From Jiangella sp. DSM 45060 (GTDB lineage Bacteria; Actinomycetota; Actinomycetes; Jiangellales; Jiangellaceae): a stretch of DNA of 64,000 bases. Position numbers and translations under genes: made by a program. The number at the start of each line of letters is the position of its first letter. Within the stretch, counting starts at the first letter, position 1. The notes under the pieces are model-generated. The model was given only the letters and a program-made list of their open reading frames with translations, ran no database searches and had not been told where the DNA came from. Location: positions 6,096,622 to 6,160,621 of the forward strand of contig NZ_LT629771.1 in the NCBI RefSeq assembly GCF_900105175.1, given 5' to 3'. Below, one piece after another: positions 1 to 8,645 of the stretch.

Positions 1-873
1 CACTCGATCGACGACATCGTCACCGACACCGCCGGGCTGTCGCTGATGGCCCGGCTGGAGAGCGCGGCCGTCCTGCAGGTCGTCTTCAACGTCGTGCTGT
101 TCGTGCCGTGGGGACTGTTCCTGCGCCGGTTCTTCGGCCGCGGCCTCGGCCTGACGGTGCTCAGCGGCGCCGCGGTCTCGGTGCTGATCGAGACCACCCA
201 GGGCACCGGCGTGTTCGGGCTGGCCGGCTGCGTCTACCGCGTGGCCGACGTCGACGACGTGCTGACGAACACGGCCGGCACGGTGATCGGCGCGCTGCTG
301 GCGCCCGTGCTGCTGCGCTGGATGCCCGGCCAGGAGTTGCGGCGGACCCGCCGCGAGCCACGTCGTGTGACGCGCTCCCGGCGGTTGCTCGGCATGGTGG
401 TCGACCTCGCCGCCTACACGGCGGTGGCGGCCGTCGTCGCCACCGCCTACCGGGCGTACGTCCTCTACGGCCGCGGCGACGAGCTGCCCGCCGACGCCGG
501 CTGGGGCGACCGTGCGGTGCCGTCGATCGTGGCGTTCGTGCTGGTGGTGCTGGTGCCGACGCTGTCGGGGCCGGGCGCGTCGCTGGGCCAGCGCGCGCTC
601 TGGCTGGCGCCGCGGTGGGCCGACGGCGCCGGCCACCGGTCCCGGGCGCTGGCACGGTCGCTGTGCGGGTTCGGTCTCTACAGCCTGCTCGACGTGGTCA
701 GCGCGCTGCCGCCGCTCGGCGACGGCGTGACCGACGCCGCGGCGTCGCTGACGAACGTCGTCATCGTGGTGTCCGGGCCGGCCGTGGTGTTCGGCGGGCC
801 GCGCGGGCTGTCGTTCCGGCTGGCCGGCGCACAGCTGGCCGACGCCCGTGCGGAGGCCGCCGCCGCGCGCTGA
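1..873 (+). CDS. VanZ-like / RDD-domain membrane protein, 5' end outside window
   Basis: The frame is open to the first base of the window, so the true start probably lies upstream; the first internal ATG is at 46. The N-terminal half has VanZ-like features: hydrophobic helices, then a segment with IETTQ and VADVDDVLTNTAGT, which resembles the VanZ signature of a Gln/Glu-rich helix followed by D-D-x-x-x-N-x-x-G. The C-terminal half, from about residue 110 of the visible part, begins with a basic stretch and has further membrane helices plus GASLGQRALWLAP, resembling an RDD domain. VanZ-RDD fusions occur in actinobacteria, usually without known function. It ends one base before the convergent SDR gene. 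Confidence 0.7.
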   Translation, partial: HSIDDIVTDTAGLSLMARLESAAVLQVVFNVVLFVPWGLFLRRFFGRGLGLTVLSGAAVSVLIETTQGTGVFGLAGCVYRVADVDDVLTNTAGTVIGALLAPVLLRWMPGQELRRTRREPRRVTRSRRLLGMVVDLAAYTAVAAVVATAYRAYVLYGRGDELPADAGWGDRAVPSIVAFVLVVLVPTLSGPGASLGQRALWLAPRWADGAGHRSRALARSLCGFGLYSLLDVVSALPPLGDGVTDAAASLTNVVIVVSGPAVVFGGPRGLSFRLAGAQLADARAEAAAAR

Positions 874-1635
874 TCAGCGCCGGCGGGCCGGGTGCCGCTG
901 CCCGATACCGAGCACCAGGCTCCGCGGCAGCCGGGGCAGCGCGGCGGCGGCCACCTTGTACACCGCGCCAGGCACGGACACCACCTTCCGCCGCCGCAGG
1001 TCCTTGAGCGCGGCGGCGACCACGGCGTCGGCGTCGAGCCACATCCACGACGGCAGCCCGGACATGTTCAGCCGGGCGCGATCGTGGAACTCGGTGCGAA
1101 CGAACCCCGGAGCCAGCGCCATCACCTGGACGCCGGTGCCGCGCAGCTGCGGCGCGAGGCCCTCGCTGAACGCCGTCACCCAGGCCTTCGCCGCGCTGTA
1201 CGTGCTGCGCGGCACCCAGCCGGCGACGGAGCTGACGTTGACGACGGCGCCCCGCCCGCGCTCGACCATGCCGGGCAGCGCGGCGTGCGTCAGCCGCAGC
1301 ACCGCCCGCACCAGCACGTCCAGCAGGTACTCCTCGTCGGCGACGTCGTTGCCGAGGAACCGGCCGGGCGCCGCGAAGCCGGCGTTGTTGACCAGCAGGT
1401 CGACCGGGCGGGCGGCATCGAGCAGCCGCCGCTCCACCGCCTCGACCCCGGTCGCGAGGTCGGCCGGCAGCACCTCGGCGCCCACGCCGTAGGCGCCGCG
1501 CAGCTCGCCGGCGACGGCCTCCAGCCGGGCCTCGTCACGGGACACGAGAACGACGTCGTGGCCGCGCGCGGCGAGCGCCCGGACGAAGGCCAGGCCGATG
1601 CCCGCGGTGGGCCCGGTGACGAGTGCCGTTGCCAT
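874..1635 (-). CDS. Short-chain dehydrogenase/reductase (SDR)
   Basis: This 253-residue classical SDR has the nucleotide-binding TGPTAGIG near residue 8 (TGxxxGIG), an NNAG motif near residue 87, a catalytic Ser in VNVSSVAG and the YSAAK catalytic Tyr-Lys pair. The family catalyses NAD(P)H-dependent oxidoreduction of alcohols, ketones or acyl substrates; the substrate cannot be read from sequence. No Shine-Dalgarno is visible. A TAGGGT box lies 7 nt before the ATG, so the mRNA is probably leaderless. The stop abuts that of the convergent VanZ/RDD gene. Confidence 0.88.
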   Translation of the reverse strand: MATALVTGPTAGIGLAFVRALAARGHDVVLVSRDEARLEAVAGELRGAYGVGAEVLPADLATGVEAVERRLLDAARPVDLLVNNAGFAAPGRFLGNDVADEEYLLDVLVRAVLRLTHAALPGMVERGRGAVVNVSSVAGWVPRSTYSAAKAWVTAFSEGLAPQLRGTGVQVMALAPGFVRTEFHDRARLNMSGLPSWMWLDADAVVAAALKDLRRRKVVSVPGAVYKVAAAALPRLPRSLVLGIGQRHPARRR

Positions 1636-1642
1636 GCGCCGA

Positions 1643-1648
1643 ACCCTA
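1643..1648 (-). promoter_or_regulatory. Leaderless -10 box TAGGGT of the SDR gene
   Basis: TAGGGT on the minus strand is followed by 7 nt and then the ATG at 1635. There is no ribosome-binding site, so transcription would begin at or next to the start codon. Confidence 0.45.
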
Positions 1649-1745
1649 CGCCGCCGACCACGATGCGAGACCAGCGGCCGAATCGCGATACATCGGGACG
1701 ATCATGGTCACACATCGGTCAATGCGGTCGATAAGGTCATGATTC

Positions 1746-3185
1746 GTGAGCGATCTTTCCCACCCCGCCGTAGCCGACGCGACCCGCTACTTCGACACCT
1801 GGGTCGCCTTCCGGCAGCAGTACGACCGCGTCCCCGGCATCCAGGCCGCGGTCCTCCACGAGGACAAGCTGCTGCTGTCCAGCGCGCACGGGCTCGCCGA
1901 CGTCGAGCACCACGCCGCGCTGACCCCGCAGCACCTGTTCCGGATCGCGTCGCATTCGAAGACGTTCACGGCCACCGCGGTCCTGCAGCTGGCCGAGCGC
2001 GAGCAGTTGCGACTGGACGACCAGGCGGTGCGCTGGCTGTCGTTCCTGCGCGGCACGCCGCTGGCCGCCGTGACGGTGCGCGAGCTGCTCGGCCACGGCG
2101 GCGGCGTGGTGCGCGACAGCCGCGACGGCGACTTCTGGCAGCTGGCGCACGCGTTCCCCGACGAGGACCGGCTGCGCGACATCCTGCTCGACGACGGCGC
2201 CGGCGTGCTGCCCGCGAACGAGCGGTTCAAGTACTCCAACATCGGCTACTCGATGCTGGGCCTGATCGTCGCGGCGGCGTCGGAGCAGCCGTACCACGTG
2301 TTCGTCCAGGAGAACATCGTCGAGGCGCTGTCGCTGGAGAACACCGGTCCCGAGTACGACCCGGTCCGCGCCGGCGACTACGCCACCGGCTACACCGCGC
2401 TGTCGTATGCCGACCACCGCATCCCGATCGACCACGTCGACACCGCGGCGATGGCGGCGGCCACCGGGTTCTTCAGCACCGCCGAGGACCTCGTCCACTA
2501 CGTCGCGGCACACTTCCACGGCGACACCCGGCTGGTGTCCGACGCGTCGAAGCGGCTCATGCAGCGGGCGGAGTGGAAGGTCGACGGCCGCGGCGACGCC
2601 GAGTACGGGCTCGGGTTCGGCCGGGTCATGATCGGCGACCGGCTGGTGTTCGGCCACGGCGGCGGCTACCCGGGGCACATCACCCGGACGTCGTTCGACC
2701 CGGCCGGGCGGCTGGCCGTCTCGGTGCTCACCAACGCGATCGACGGGCCCGCGCAGGCGCTCGCCGACGGGCTGATCCGGCTGGTGAACCTGGCGCAGAC
2801 CACGGGCCCGCAGCTGGCGCCGTCGGCGGCGGACCTGTCCCGGTTCACCGGGCGGTACGCCAGCATGTGGCGCGTCTTCGACGTCGTCGACCTCGCCGGC
2901 CGGCTCTACCTGCTGGACCCGACCGACCGCGACCCCACCGAGGAGCCGATGCGGCTCGCCGTCGTCGACGACCACACGCTGCGGATCGCCGGCGGCACCG
3001 GCTACGCGCCCGTGGGCGAGACCATCCGCTACCACTTCGGCGTCGACGGCGTCGCCTCGGTGCAGGCCTTCGCCATGACGGCGTACCCGATCGACCGGGT
3101 GGCCCGGGCGGTGCGCACGCGCGACCGCGTCTCCCCGGGCACGCCGCTGGTCACGGATGGTGTCGGCGACGCTCCCGGGAGATGA
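1746..3185 (+). CDS. Serine hydrolase, class C beta-lactamase family
   Basis: This 479-residue protein has the penicillin-binding fold of class C beta-lactamases, esterases and D-aminopeptidases. Visible catalytic motifs are SHSK at residues 69-72 (SxxK), YSN at 163-165 and HGG at 304-306. It has no signal peptide, which argues for a cytoplasmic esterase or peptidase rather than a secreted beta-lactamase. A C-terminal domain of about 140 residues follows the catalytic domain, as in many family members. The start is the GTG at 1746, with AAGG 9 nt upstream; the nearby ATG at 1739 is out of frame. The substrate is unknown. Confidence 0.82.
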   Translation: MSDLSHPAVADATRYFDTWVAFRQQYDRVPGIQAAVLHEDKLLLSSAHGLADVEHHAALTPQHLFRIASHSKTFTATAVLQLAEREQLRLDDQAVRWLSFLRGTPLAAVTVRELLGHGGGVVRDSRDGDFWQLAHAFPDEDRLRDILLDDGAGVLPANERFKYSNIGYSMLGLIVAAASEQPYHVFVQENIVEALSLENTGPEYDPVRAGDYATGYTALSYADHRIPIDHVDTAAMAAATGFFSTAEDLVHYVAAHFHGDTRLVSDASKRLMQRAEWKVDGRGDAEYGLGFGRVMIGDRLVFGHGGGYPGHITRTSFDPAGRLAVSVLTNAIDGPAQALADGLIRLVNLAQTTGPQLAPSAADLSRFTGRYASMWRVFDVVDLAGRLYLLDPTDRDPTEEPMRLAVVDDHTLRIAGGTGYAPVGETIRYHFGVDGVASVQAFAMTAYPIDRVARAVRTRDRVSPGTPLVTDGVGDAPGR

Positions 3186-3240
3186 GCTCGCAGACGGCCC
3201 ACAGCAGGGGCAGGGCAAGGACAACGAGGGTCGAGGTCAT
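3151..3240 (-). CDS. Putative 29-residue single-span membrane peptide
   Basis: A short open frame encodes a peptide with an uncharged helix at residues 2-17 (MTSTLVVLALPLLWAVC) followed by a basic tail (SRERRRHHP). This is the layout of a small type-I-like membrane protein. It begins 14 bp after the stop of the small CxxC gene on the same strand and overlaps the 3' end of the convergent hydrolase by 35 bp. The upstream GGTGAG is only a moderate ribosome site. It could be a chance frame; the amphipathic layout and tandem position are the only support. Confidence 0.35.
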   Translation of the reverse strand: MTSTLVVLALPLLWAVCELISRERRRHHP

Positions 3241-3254
3241 CTCACTCACCGGGT

Positions 3255-3488
3255 TCAGAACCGCGGGCGCGGTTCGGCGCGGGTCACGCTGTGGCTCCAC
3301 TGGCCGGCCCAGGCCGCCGCGGGGCAGGGCCAGCTCTCTCCGCACTCGCGGCACGACGACGAGCGGTGCGGCATCCAGCGACGGCCCGGGACGTGGTCGT
3401 GCAGCAGCCTGGAGGCGTACGCGTCCAGCTCGTCAGCGGTCCAGTCGACGAGGCCGTACCCGTGCGCTCGGGCCGTGAAGGGGGCCAT
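3255..3488 (-). CDS. Small protein with C-terminal CxxC / WPC motif
   Basis: A 77-residue protein starts at the ATG at 3488, preceded by a near-perfect Shine-Dalgarno (GGAGGAG). The N-terminal half contains VDWTADELDAYASRLL. The C-terminal half holds H-x4-CRECGESWPC, a possible zinc-binding knuckle of His and three Cys. Similar small proteins with a C-x2-C-x3-WPC tail are common in Streptomyces-type genomes and have no assigned function. It is divergent from the XRE/DUF397 pair, a typical location for such genes. Confidence 0.6.
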   Translation of the reverse strand: MAPFTARAHGYGLVDWTADELDAYASRLLHDHVPGRRWMPHRSSSCRECGESWPCPAAAWAGQWSHSVTRAEPRPRF

Positions 3489-3731
3489 CTCTCCTCCGTC
3501 GTGCCGGGCCTCCGGGAGGCCCGTGCTCGGGGCTCGTCCGCGCCCGTTCGAGGCGGGGCGGCGGACCGGGACCTGGCACGGCTTCGCCACGGCTCGGATC
3601 AGCCGAAACGCTGCGCCATAGCCCTTGGCGAAGTATCGTGCATGATCTGAGCCACCCGCGGGAACAATCTGGGTGTCACGCCCGCCACCTGTGACGCCGT
3701 CCGCGACTTTGTGACATCGCCAGGAGATGCC

Positions 3732-4538
3732 GTGACAGACCATGATCCGGATTCCGCGGCCGCCTTTTTCGGTGGTGAGCTGGCGCGTGCGCGTCACCGT
3801 GCCGGCCTCACCCAGGAACAGTTGGCGGAAAAGCTCAACTACTCCCGCGGAGCCGTCGCTAATGTGGAAACTGCGCAGCGGCCTCCGCAGCGAGAGTTCG
3901 CGGAACGGTGCGATGAGATCCTGGGAACCGACGGCCTGCTCGTCCGCGCTTGGAAGATGGTGAGCCGCGAGTCGGTGCCCGCGAAGTATCGAGGGTTCAT
4001 CGAGGAGGAAGAACGGGCAAAGTCGATCCACACCTACGAGCAGACATTCCCGCCCGGTCTCCTGCAGACACAAGCGTATGCACGCGAGCTCCTGGCGGGC
4101 GTCAGGATGGCTTATGACAACCACGTCGACACCCAGGTCGAAGCCCGGATTCGGCGGCAGGAGATCCTCCGCCGCGATGATCCACCGAGGCTACGAGCGG
4201 TGATCGACGAGGCCGCGCTCCGCCGGATGATCGGCGGACCGGACGTCATGAGAGATCAACTGCAATACCTGCTCAAAATGGGCGAGATGCGTCATATCAC
4301 CATTCAGGTGATTCCATTCGCCGCGGGAGCGCACGCCGCGCTGAACGGACAAATGACGATCTTCGACCGCCTGAACGGGCAACCGGTGTTGTACTACGAA
4401 GGCCCTACCGGGGGTCACCTCATGACGGACAGCGGAGTCGTGGGTGATGCCGTGGACCGGATGGATGTACTCCGGGCCCAGGCGTTGTCCCCAGATGAAT
4501 CGGCGGACCTGATCCGCCAAACGATGGAGGAACTATGA
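3732..4538 (+). CDS. XRE-family regulator with DUF5753 domain (WhiJ-like)
   Basis: The protein has an N-terminal helix-turn-helix (ARHRAGLTQEQLAEKLNYSRGAVANVE, residues ~17-43) and a C-terminal DUF5753 domain (from about residue 90, with the typical QTFPPGLLQTQAYAR and HITIQVIPF). Such proteins, including WhiJ of Streptomyces, are DNA-binding regulators usually paired with a small DUF397 partner that modulates them. The GTG at 3732 is preferred because AGGAG lies 5 nt upstream; an in-frame GTG at 3711 lacks one. The stop overlaps the start of the DUF397 gene (ATGA), so the pair is translationally coupled. GC content is lower than in neighbouring genes. Confidence 0.85.
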   Translation: MTDHDPDSAAAFFGGELARARHRAGLTQEQLAEKLNYSRGAVANVETAQRPPQREFAERCDEILGTDGLLVRAWKMVSRESVPAKYRGFIEEEERAKSIHTYEQTFPPGLLQTQAYARELLAGVRMAYDNHVDTQVEARIRRQEILRRDDPPRLRAVIDEAALRRMIGGPDVMRDQLQYLLKMGEMRHITIQVIPFAAGAHAALNGQMTIFDRLNGQPVLYYEGPTGGHLMTDSGVVGDAVDRMDVLRAQALSPDESADLIRQTMEEL

Positions 4539-4744
4539 ACGAGGTGTCGGAGCTGGCCGGCGCCGTGTGGCGCAAGTCCAGCTACAGCAACGGCGATGGT
4601 GGACAGTGCGTCGAGATCACGCCGCTGTCTGACGGTGGCATGGCTGTGCGCGACAGCAAGAATCCCAACGGTGGAATTCTGAGGTTCACCGCTGGCGAGT
4701 GGTCGGCGTTCGTGATGGGCGCGAAGGCCGGCGAGTTCGACTGA
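4535..4744 (+). CDS. DUF397 domain protein
   Basis: This 69-residue protein is entirely one DUF397 domain: WRKSSYSNGDGGQCVEI at the N-terminus, VRDSKNPNGGILRF in the middle and W-x-AFV at the end. DUF397 proteins are the partners of XRE-DUF5753 regulators and are thought to relieve or modulate their DNA binding during development. It overlaps the upstream regulator by 4 bp, confirming the pairing. A strong terminator follows 15 bp downstream. Confidence 0.88.
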   Translation: MNEVSELAGAVWRKSSYSNGDGGQCVEITPLSDGGMAVRDSKNPNGGILRFTAGEWSAFVMGAKAGEFD

Positions 4745-4759
4745 AACCGAGCGACCTCC

Positions 4760-4795
4760 GACCGCCCCCGCAGCCTTCTGGCCGCGGGGGCGGTC
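4760..4795 (+). terminator. Intrinsic terminator after the XRE/DUF397 operon
   Basis: Perfect 12-bp inverted repeat: GACCGCCCCCGC at 4760-4771 pairs with GCGGGGGCGGTC at 4784-4795, with a 12-nt loop. There is no clear T-tract, as is common in GC-rich actinobacteria. The -10 box of the next gene begins 2 bp later. Confidence 0.7.
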
Positions 4796-4796
4796 C

Positions 4797-4802
4797 TACG
4801 AT
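4797..4802 (+). promoter_or_regulatory. Leaderless -10 box TACGAT of the siderophore-interacting protein gene
   Basis: TACGAT lies 6 nt before the ATG at 4809, directly after the preceding terminator. No Shine-Dalgarno is present. Confidence 0.45.
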
Positions 4803-4808
4803 GCGGGC

Positions 4809-5558
4809 ATGACCGCCGGATCCGTCCCCGCCCGCGGGTCGTACGGCCGGCTCCGGGTCACGGCCGTCGCGCCGATCACCCCGGCGATGCTCCGGCTGAC
4901 CGTCGCGGTCGAGGAGCCGCACCTGCCGCTCGACCCGTCCTGCCCGAACCAGGTGCTGCGGCTGTCACCGCCGGACGACGACGCCGGCGTGCTGAGCGGG
5001 GCGCGGCCGGCCAGCCGCACGTACACGATCCGCCGTGCCAACCCAGCGACCGGCCTGCTCGACCTCGACGTCGTCCTGCACGGTGACGGGCTGTTCGTCC
5101 GCTGGGCGCGGACGGCCGCACCCGGCGACACCCTCGACTTCACCGGCCCGCGGCCGCACGCCGTGCCGTCGCTCACCGCCGATGCCGTCGTCATGGCGAC
5201 CGACGAGACCGGCCTGCCGGCGCTGGCCGCCGTCGCCGCGGCCGCGCCGTCCGGGCTGGCGATCCACGCCGTCGTCGAGGTGGCCGACGCCGCCGAGGAG
5301 CAGCCGCTGCCGTCGGCCGCGGACCTGCGGGTCACCTGGCTGCACCGCGACGGCGCCGCGGCCGGGACGACCGGTGCGCTGGAACGCGCGGTCCGGTCGC
5401 TCCCCTGGCCCTCCGGCGCCGTCGACGTGTGGGTCGCCGGCGAGGCCGGCGAGGTGCGCGCCATCCGCCGCTTCGCCGCCACCGACCGCGGCGTCGAGCG
5501 CCACCGGCTGCACGCGTTCGGCTACTGGCGCCGCGGCCGCGCCGGCTCTCCTGCCTGA
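4809..5558 (+). CDS. Siderophore-interacting protein (FAD-dependent ferric reductase family)
   Basis: A 249-residue SIP-family flavoprotein. It has the FAD-binding arginine motif SRTYTIRR at residues ~67-74, the LDLDVVLHGDGLFVRWAR strand-helix that follows, the GDTLDF turn, and the C-terminal YWRRG of the SIP domain. Family members (ViuB/YqjH-like) reduce Fe(III) in siderophores with NAD(P)H and release iron in the cytoplasm. No siderophore transport or synthesis genes are adjacent, so it would serve unlinked uptake systems. It is convergent with clpB and separated from it by a hairpin. Confidence 0.85.
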   Translation: MTAGSVPARGSYGRLRVTAVAPITPAMLRLTVAVEEPHLPLDPSCPNQVLRLSPPDDDAGVLSGARPASRTYTIRRANPATGLLDLDVVLHGDGLFVRWARTAAPGDTLDFTGPRPHAVPSLTADAVVMATDETGLPALAAVAAAAPSGLAIHAVVEVADAAEEQPLPSAADLRVTWLHRDGAAAGTTGALERAVRSLPWPSGAVDVWVAGEAGEVRAIRRFAATDRGVERHRLHAFGYWRRGRAGSPA

Positions 5559-5596
5559 CGGGGGCGCGTGGTGCGCTGTGGGGCGGACCGTCAGGC
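5553..5596. terminator. Bidirectional hairpin between siderophore-interacting protein gene and clpB
   Basis: GCCTGACGG at 5553-5561 pairs perfectly with CCGTCAGGC at 5588-5596. Each arm contains the stop codon of one of the two convergent genes, so the structure would form at the end of both transcripts. The 26-nt loop is long for a classical terminator. Confidence 0.45.
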
Positions 5597-8176
5597 GGGG
5601 CGGACGCTGAGCTTGTCGGCGCTCTCGTCGAGGTCGACGACGACGGTGTCGCCGTCGCGGACCTGGCCGGCGAGGATCTCCTTCGCCAGCTGGTCGCCGA
5701 TGGCCGTCTGCACCAGGCGGCGCAGCGGCCGGGCGCCGTACACCGGGTCGTAGCCGGTGAGGGCCAGCCACTCCTTCGCGCTGTCGGTGACCCGAAGCGC
5801 CAGGCGGCGGTCGGCCAGGCGCTCCGCCAGCTTCACGACCTGGAGGTCGACGATGCGGGCGAGCTCGTCGGTGCCGAGCGGCTCGAACATGACGATGTCG
5901 TCGATGCGGTTGAGGAACTCGGGCTTGAACGACGCCCGGACGACCTCCATGACGGCGTCGCGCTTGGCCTTCTCGTCCAGCGCCGGGTCGGCGAGGAACA
6001 CCGAGCCGAGGTTCGACGTGAGGATGAGGATGACGTTGCGGAAGTCGACCGTGCGGCCCTGGCCGTCGGTCATGCGGCCGTCGTCGAGCACCTGCAGCAG
6101 GATGTCGAAGACCTCGGGGTGCGCCTTCTCGACCTCGTCGAGTAGCACGACGGAGTACGGGCGACGACGCACCGCCTCGGTGAGCTGGCCGCCCTCCTCG
6201 TAGCCGACGTAGCCGGGCGGGGCGCCGACCAGCCGCGCGACGCTGTGCTTCTCGCTGTACTCGCTCATGTCGATGCGGACCATGGCGCGCTCGTCGTCGA
6301 AGAGGAAGTCCGCGAGCGCCTTGGCCAGCTCGGTCTTGCCGACACCCGTCGGACCCAGGAAGACGAACGAGCCGGTGGGGCGGTCGGGGTCGGAGATGCC
6401 GGCTCGGGACCGGCGGACGGCGTCGGACACGGCCGTCACCGCGGTGCGCTGCCCGATGACCCGGCTGCCGAGCTCGTCCTCCATGCGCAGCAGCTTCTCG
6501 GTCTCGCCCTCGAGCAGCCGACCGGCCGGGATGCCGGTCCAGGCCGCCACGACGTCGGCGACGTCGTCGGGACCGACCTCCTCCTTGACCATGGTGGCCG
6601 CCGCCTGGGCGTCGGCCACCTCGCTGGCGGCCGCCAGCTCCTTCTCCAGCTCCGGGATGCGGCCGTACAGCAGCTCGCTGGCGCCGGCGAGGTCGCCCTC
6701 ACGCTGCGACCGCTCGGCCTGACCGCGCAGGTCGTCGATCTGCTCCTTCAGCGCGCCGACGCGGTTCAGCCCGGCCTTCTCCTGCTCCCAGCGGGCCTCG
6801 AGCGCGCGCAGCTCCTCTTCGCGGTCGGCCAGCTCGGCCTGCAGCGACGCGAGCCGCTCACGCGACGCGGCGTCGTGCTCCTTGTCGAGCGCGAGCTCCT
6901 CCATCTTGAGACGGTCGACCTGGCGGCGCAGGGTGTCGATCTCGACCGGCGAGGAGTCGATCTCCATGCGCAGCCGCGACGCGGCCTCGTCGACGAGGTC
7001 GATGGCCTTGTCGGGCAGCTGCCGGCCGGTGATGTAGCGGTGCGAGAGCGTGGCGGCGGCGACCAGCGCGGCGTCGGCGATCTGCACCTTGTGGTGCGCC
7101 TCGTAGCGCTCGCGCAGCCCGCGCAGGATGGCGACGGTGTCCTCGACGCTGGGCTCGCCGACGTAGACCTGCTGGAACCGGCGCTCGAGCGCGGCGTCCT
7201 TCTCGATGCGCTCGCGGTACTCGTCGAGCGTGGTGGCGCCGACCATGCGCAGCTCGCCGCGGGCCAGCATCGGCTTGAGCATGTTGCCGGCGTCCATGGC
7301 GGAGTCGCCGGTGGCGCCCGCGCCCACGACGGTGTGCAGCTCGTCGATGAACGTGACGACCTCGCCGTCGCTGGCCTTGATCTCGTCGAGGACGGCCTTG
7401 AGCCGCTCCTCGAACTCGCCGCGGTATTTCGCGCCGGCCAGCATGGCGCCCATGTCGAGGGAGACCAGCCGCTTGCCGCGCAGCGACTCGGGCACGTCGC
7501 CGTCGACCATGCGCTGGGCCAGCCCTTCGACGACGGCAGTCTTGCCGACGCCGGGCTCGCCGATGAGGACCGGGTTGTTCTTGGTGCGCCGCGACAGCAC
7601 CTGGACGACGCGGCGGATCTCGGAGTCGCGCCCGATGACGGGGTCGATCTTGCCCTCGCGGGCCCGCTCGGTGAGGTCGACGCCGTACTTGTTCAGCGCG
7701 TCGTAGCTGCCCTCGGGGTCGGGGCTGGTGACGCGGGCCGTGCCGCGCACCTCGGTGAACGCGGCGCGCACCTTCTCGGCCGTGACGCCGTGCCTGGCCA
7801 GCAGGTCGCGCACGGGCGACTGCACGTGTGCCAGCCCCACGACCAGGTGCTCGGTGGAGACGTACTGGTCGTCCATCTCGCGGGCGACCTCACCGGCGTG
7901 CGACATGACGGCGTAGGTGCTGCGCGCGAGGTTCGGCGACGCGACGGTCGAGCCGGCCGCCTTGGGCAGCCCCTCGAACGCGACGTCGACGTCGCGGCGG
8001 ACGGCCGGGAGGTCGGCGCCCGCGGCCTCGAGCAGCGGACCGGTCAGCCCACCGGACTGGATGAGCAGCGCACGCAGCACGTGCACCGGCTCGACGGCCG
8101 GGTTCCCTGCGGTCGCGGCGCTGCGCACGGCGACGGACAGCGCCTCCTGAGCCTTGGTGGTGAGCTGGTCGGACAT
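5591..8176 (-). CDS. clpB: ATP-dependent disaggregase ClpB
   Basis: An 861-residue Hsp100 chaperone that threads aggregated proteins through a hexameric ring and returns them to DnaK. The domain order is complete: Clp N-domain (1-145), AAA+ 1 with GEPGVGKT Walker A and VTFIDELH Walker B, the coiled-coil middle domain (~400-520) that contacts DnaK, and AAA+ 2 with GPTGVGKT and [11 protein letters not shown]. The start is the ATG at 8176, with GAGGAGA upstream, rather than the codon at 8200. A HAIR operator overlaps the promoter, so it belongs to the same HspR regulon as the dnaK operon 4 kb away. Confidence 0.96.
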   Translation of the reverse strand: MSDQLTTKAQEALSVAVRSAATAGNPAVEPVHVLRALLIQSGGLTGPLLEAAGADLPAVRRDVDVAFEGLPKAAGSTVASPNLARSTYAVMSHAGEVAREMDDQYVSTEHLVVGLAHVQSPVRDLLARHGVTAEKVRAAFTEVRGTARVTSPDPEGSYDALNKYGVDLTERAREGKIDPVIGRDSEIRRVVQVLSRRTKNNPVLIGEPGVGKTAVVEGLAQRMVDGDVPESLRGKRLVSLDMGAMLAGAKYRGEFEERLKAVLDEIKASDGEVVTFIDELHTVVGAGATGDSAMDAGNMLKPMLARGELRMVGATTLDEYRERIEKDAALERRFQQVYVGEPSVEDTVAILRGLRERYEAHHKVQIADAALVAAATLSHRYITGRQLPDKAIDLVDEAASRLRMEIDSSPVEIDTLRRQVDRLKMEELALDKEHDAASRERLASLQAELADREEELRALEARWEQEKAGLNRVGALKEQIDDLRGQAERSQREGDLAGASELLYGRIPELEKELAAASEVADAQAAATMVKEEVGPDDVADVVAAWTGIPAGRLLEGETEKLLRMEDELGSRVIGQRTAVTAVSDAVRRSRAGISDPDRPTGSFVFLGPTGVGKTELAKALADFLFDDERAMVRIDMSEYSEKHSVARLVGAPPGYVGYEEGGQLTEAVRRRPYSVVLLDEVEKAHPEVFDILLQVLDDGRMTDGQGRTVDFRNVILILTSNLGSVFLADPALDEKAKRDAVMEVVRASFKPEFLNRIDDIVMFEPLGTDELARIVDLQVVKLAERLADRRLALRVTDSAKEWLALTGYDPVYGARPLRRLVQTAIGDQLAKEILAGQVRDGDTVVVDLDESADKLSVRPA

Positions 8177-8220
8177 CGATCTCCTCTGGTGCTCGATCAC
8201 TTTCCCAAGACAACCGTGAC

Positions 8221-8247
8221 AGAGTTGAGCCTATTCCACTCAACTCT
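8221..8247 (-). promoter_or_regulatory. HAIR element (HspR operator) upstream of clpB
   Basis: Perfect 9-bp inverted repeat AGAGTTGAG-N9-CTCAACTCT, containing GTTGAGC-N7-ACTCAAC. This matches the actinobacterial HAIR consensus CTTGAGT-N7-ACTCAAG bound by HspR. It lies 45-71 bp before the clpB start, where it would overlap the promoter. It is also only 27 bp from the divergent lipoprotein gene, which could therefore be heat-responsive. Confidence 0.85.
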
Positions 8248-8273
8248 GCGTCGCCAGTCCGAGCACTGGAACA

Positions 8274-8645
8274 ATGACGATGATGCCCGGACGTCTCCCG
8301 GCCACCCTGGCCGCCACCGCTCTCGCCGTCGCCGCCCTGGCCGGCTGCTCCGTGCTGGGCGACCGCTCGATCCCCCGCTCCGACCTCGAGGGCGCGGTGA
8401 AGCAGCTGATGGAGGAGCAGTCCGGCCAGCCGGTCGACTCCGTCGGCTGCGACGGCGACCTCGCCGGCGAGGTGGACGCCTCGGTGCGCTGCACGGCGAC
8501 GGTGGCCGGCGAGGAGGTCGGGCTCACCGTCACCACCACCGACGTCGACGGCAACGACGTCCGGTACGAGGTGCGCAACGACTCCGCGACCCCAGCGCCG
8601 ACGTCGTCGCCGACCGAGCCGGCGCCGTCACCGACGTCGGGCTGA
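8274..8645 (+). CDS. DUF4333-type lipoprotein
   Basis: This 123-residue protein has a lipoprotein signal peptide (basic MTMMPGR, hydrophobic helix, lipobox LAGC with Cys at residue 24). The mature part resembles DUF4333: two spaced cysteines in SVGCDGDLAG and VRCTATVAG. A Pro/Thr/Ser-rich tail closes the protein. It is probably an extracytoplasmic membrane-anchored protein of unknown role. It is divergent from clpB across the HAIR site and overlaps the convergent TetR gene by 18 bp. An alternative start is the ATG at 8280. Confidence 0.7.
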   Translation: MTMMPGRLPATLAATALAVAALAGCSVLGDRSIPRSDLEGAVKQLMEEQSGQPVDSVGCDGDLAGEVDASVRCTATVAGEEVGLTVTTTDVDGNDVRYEVRNDSATPAPTSSPTEPAPSPTSG

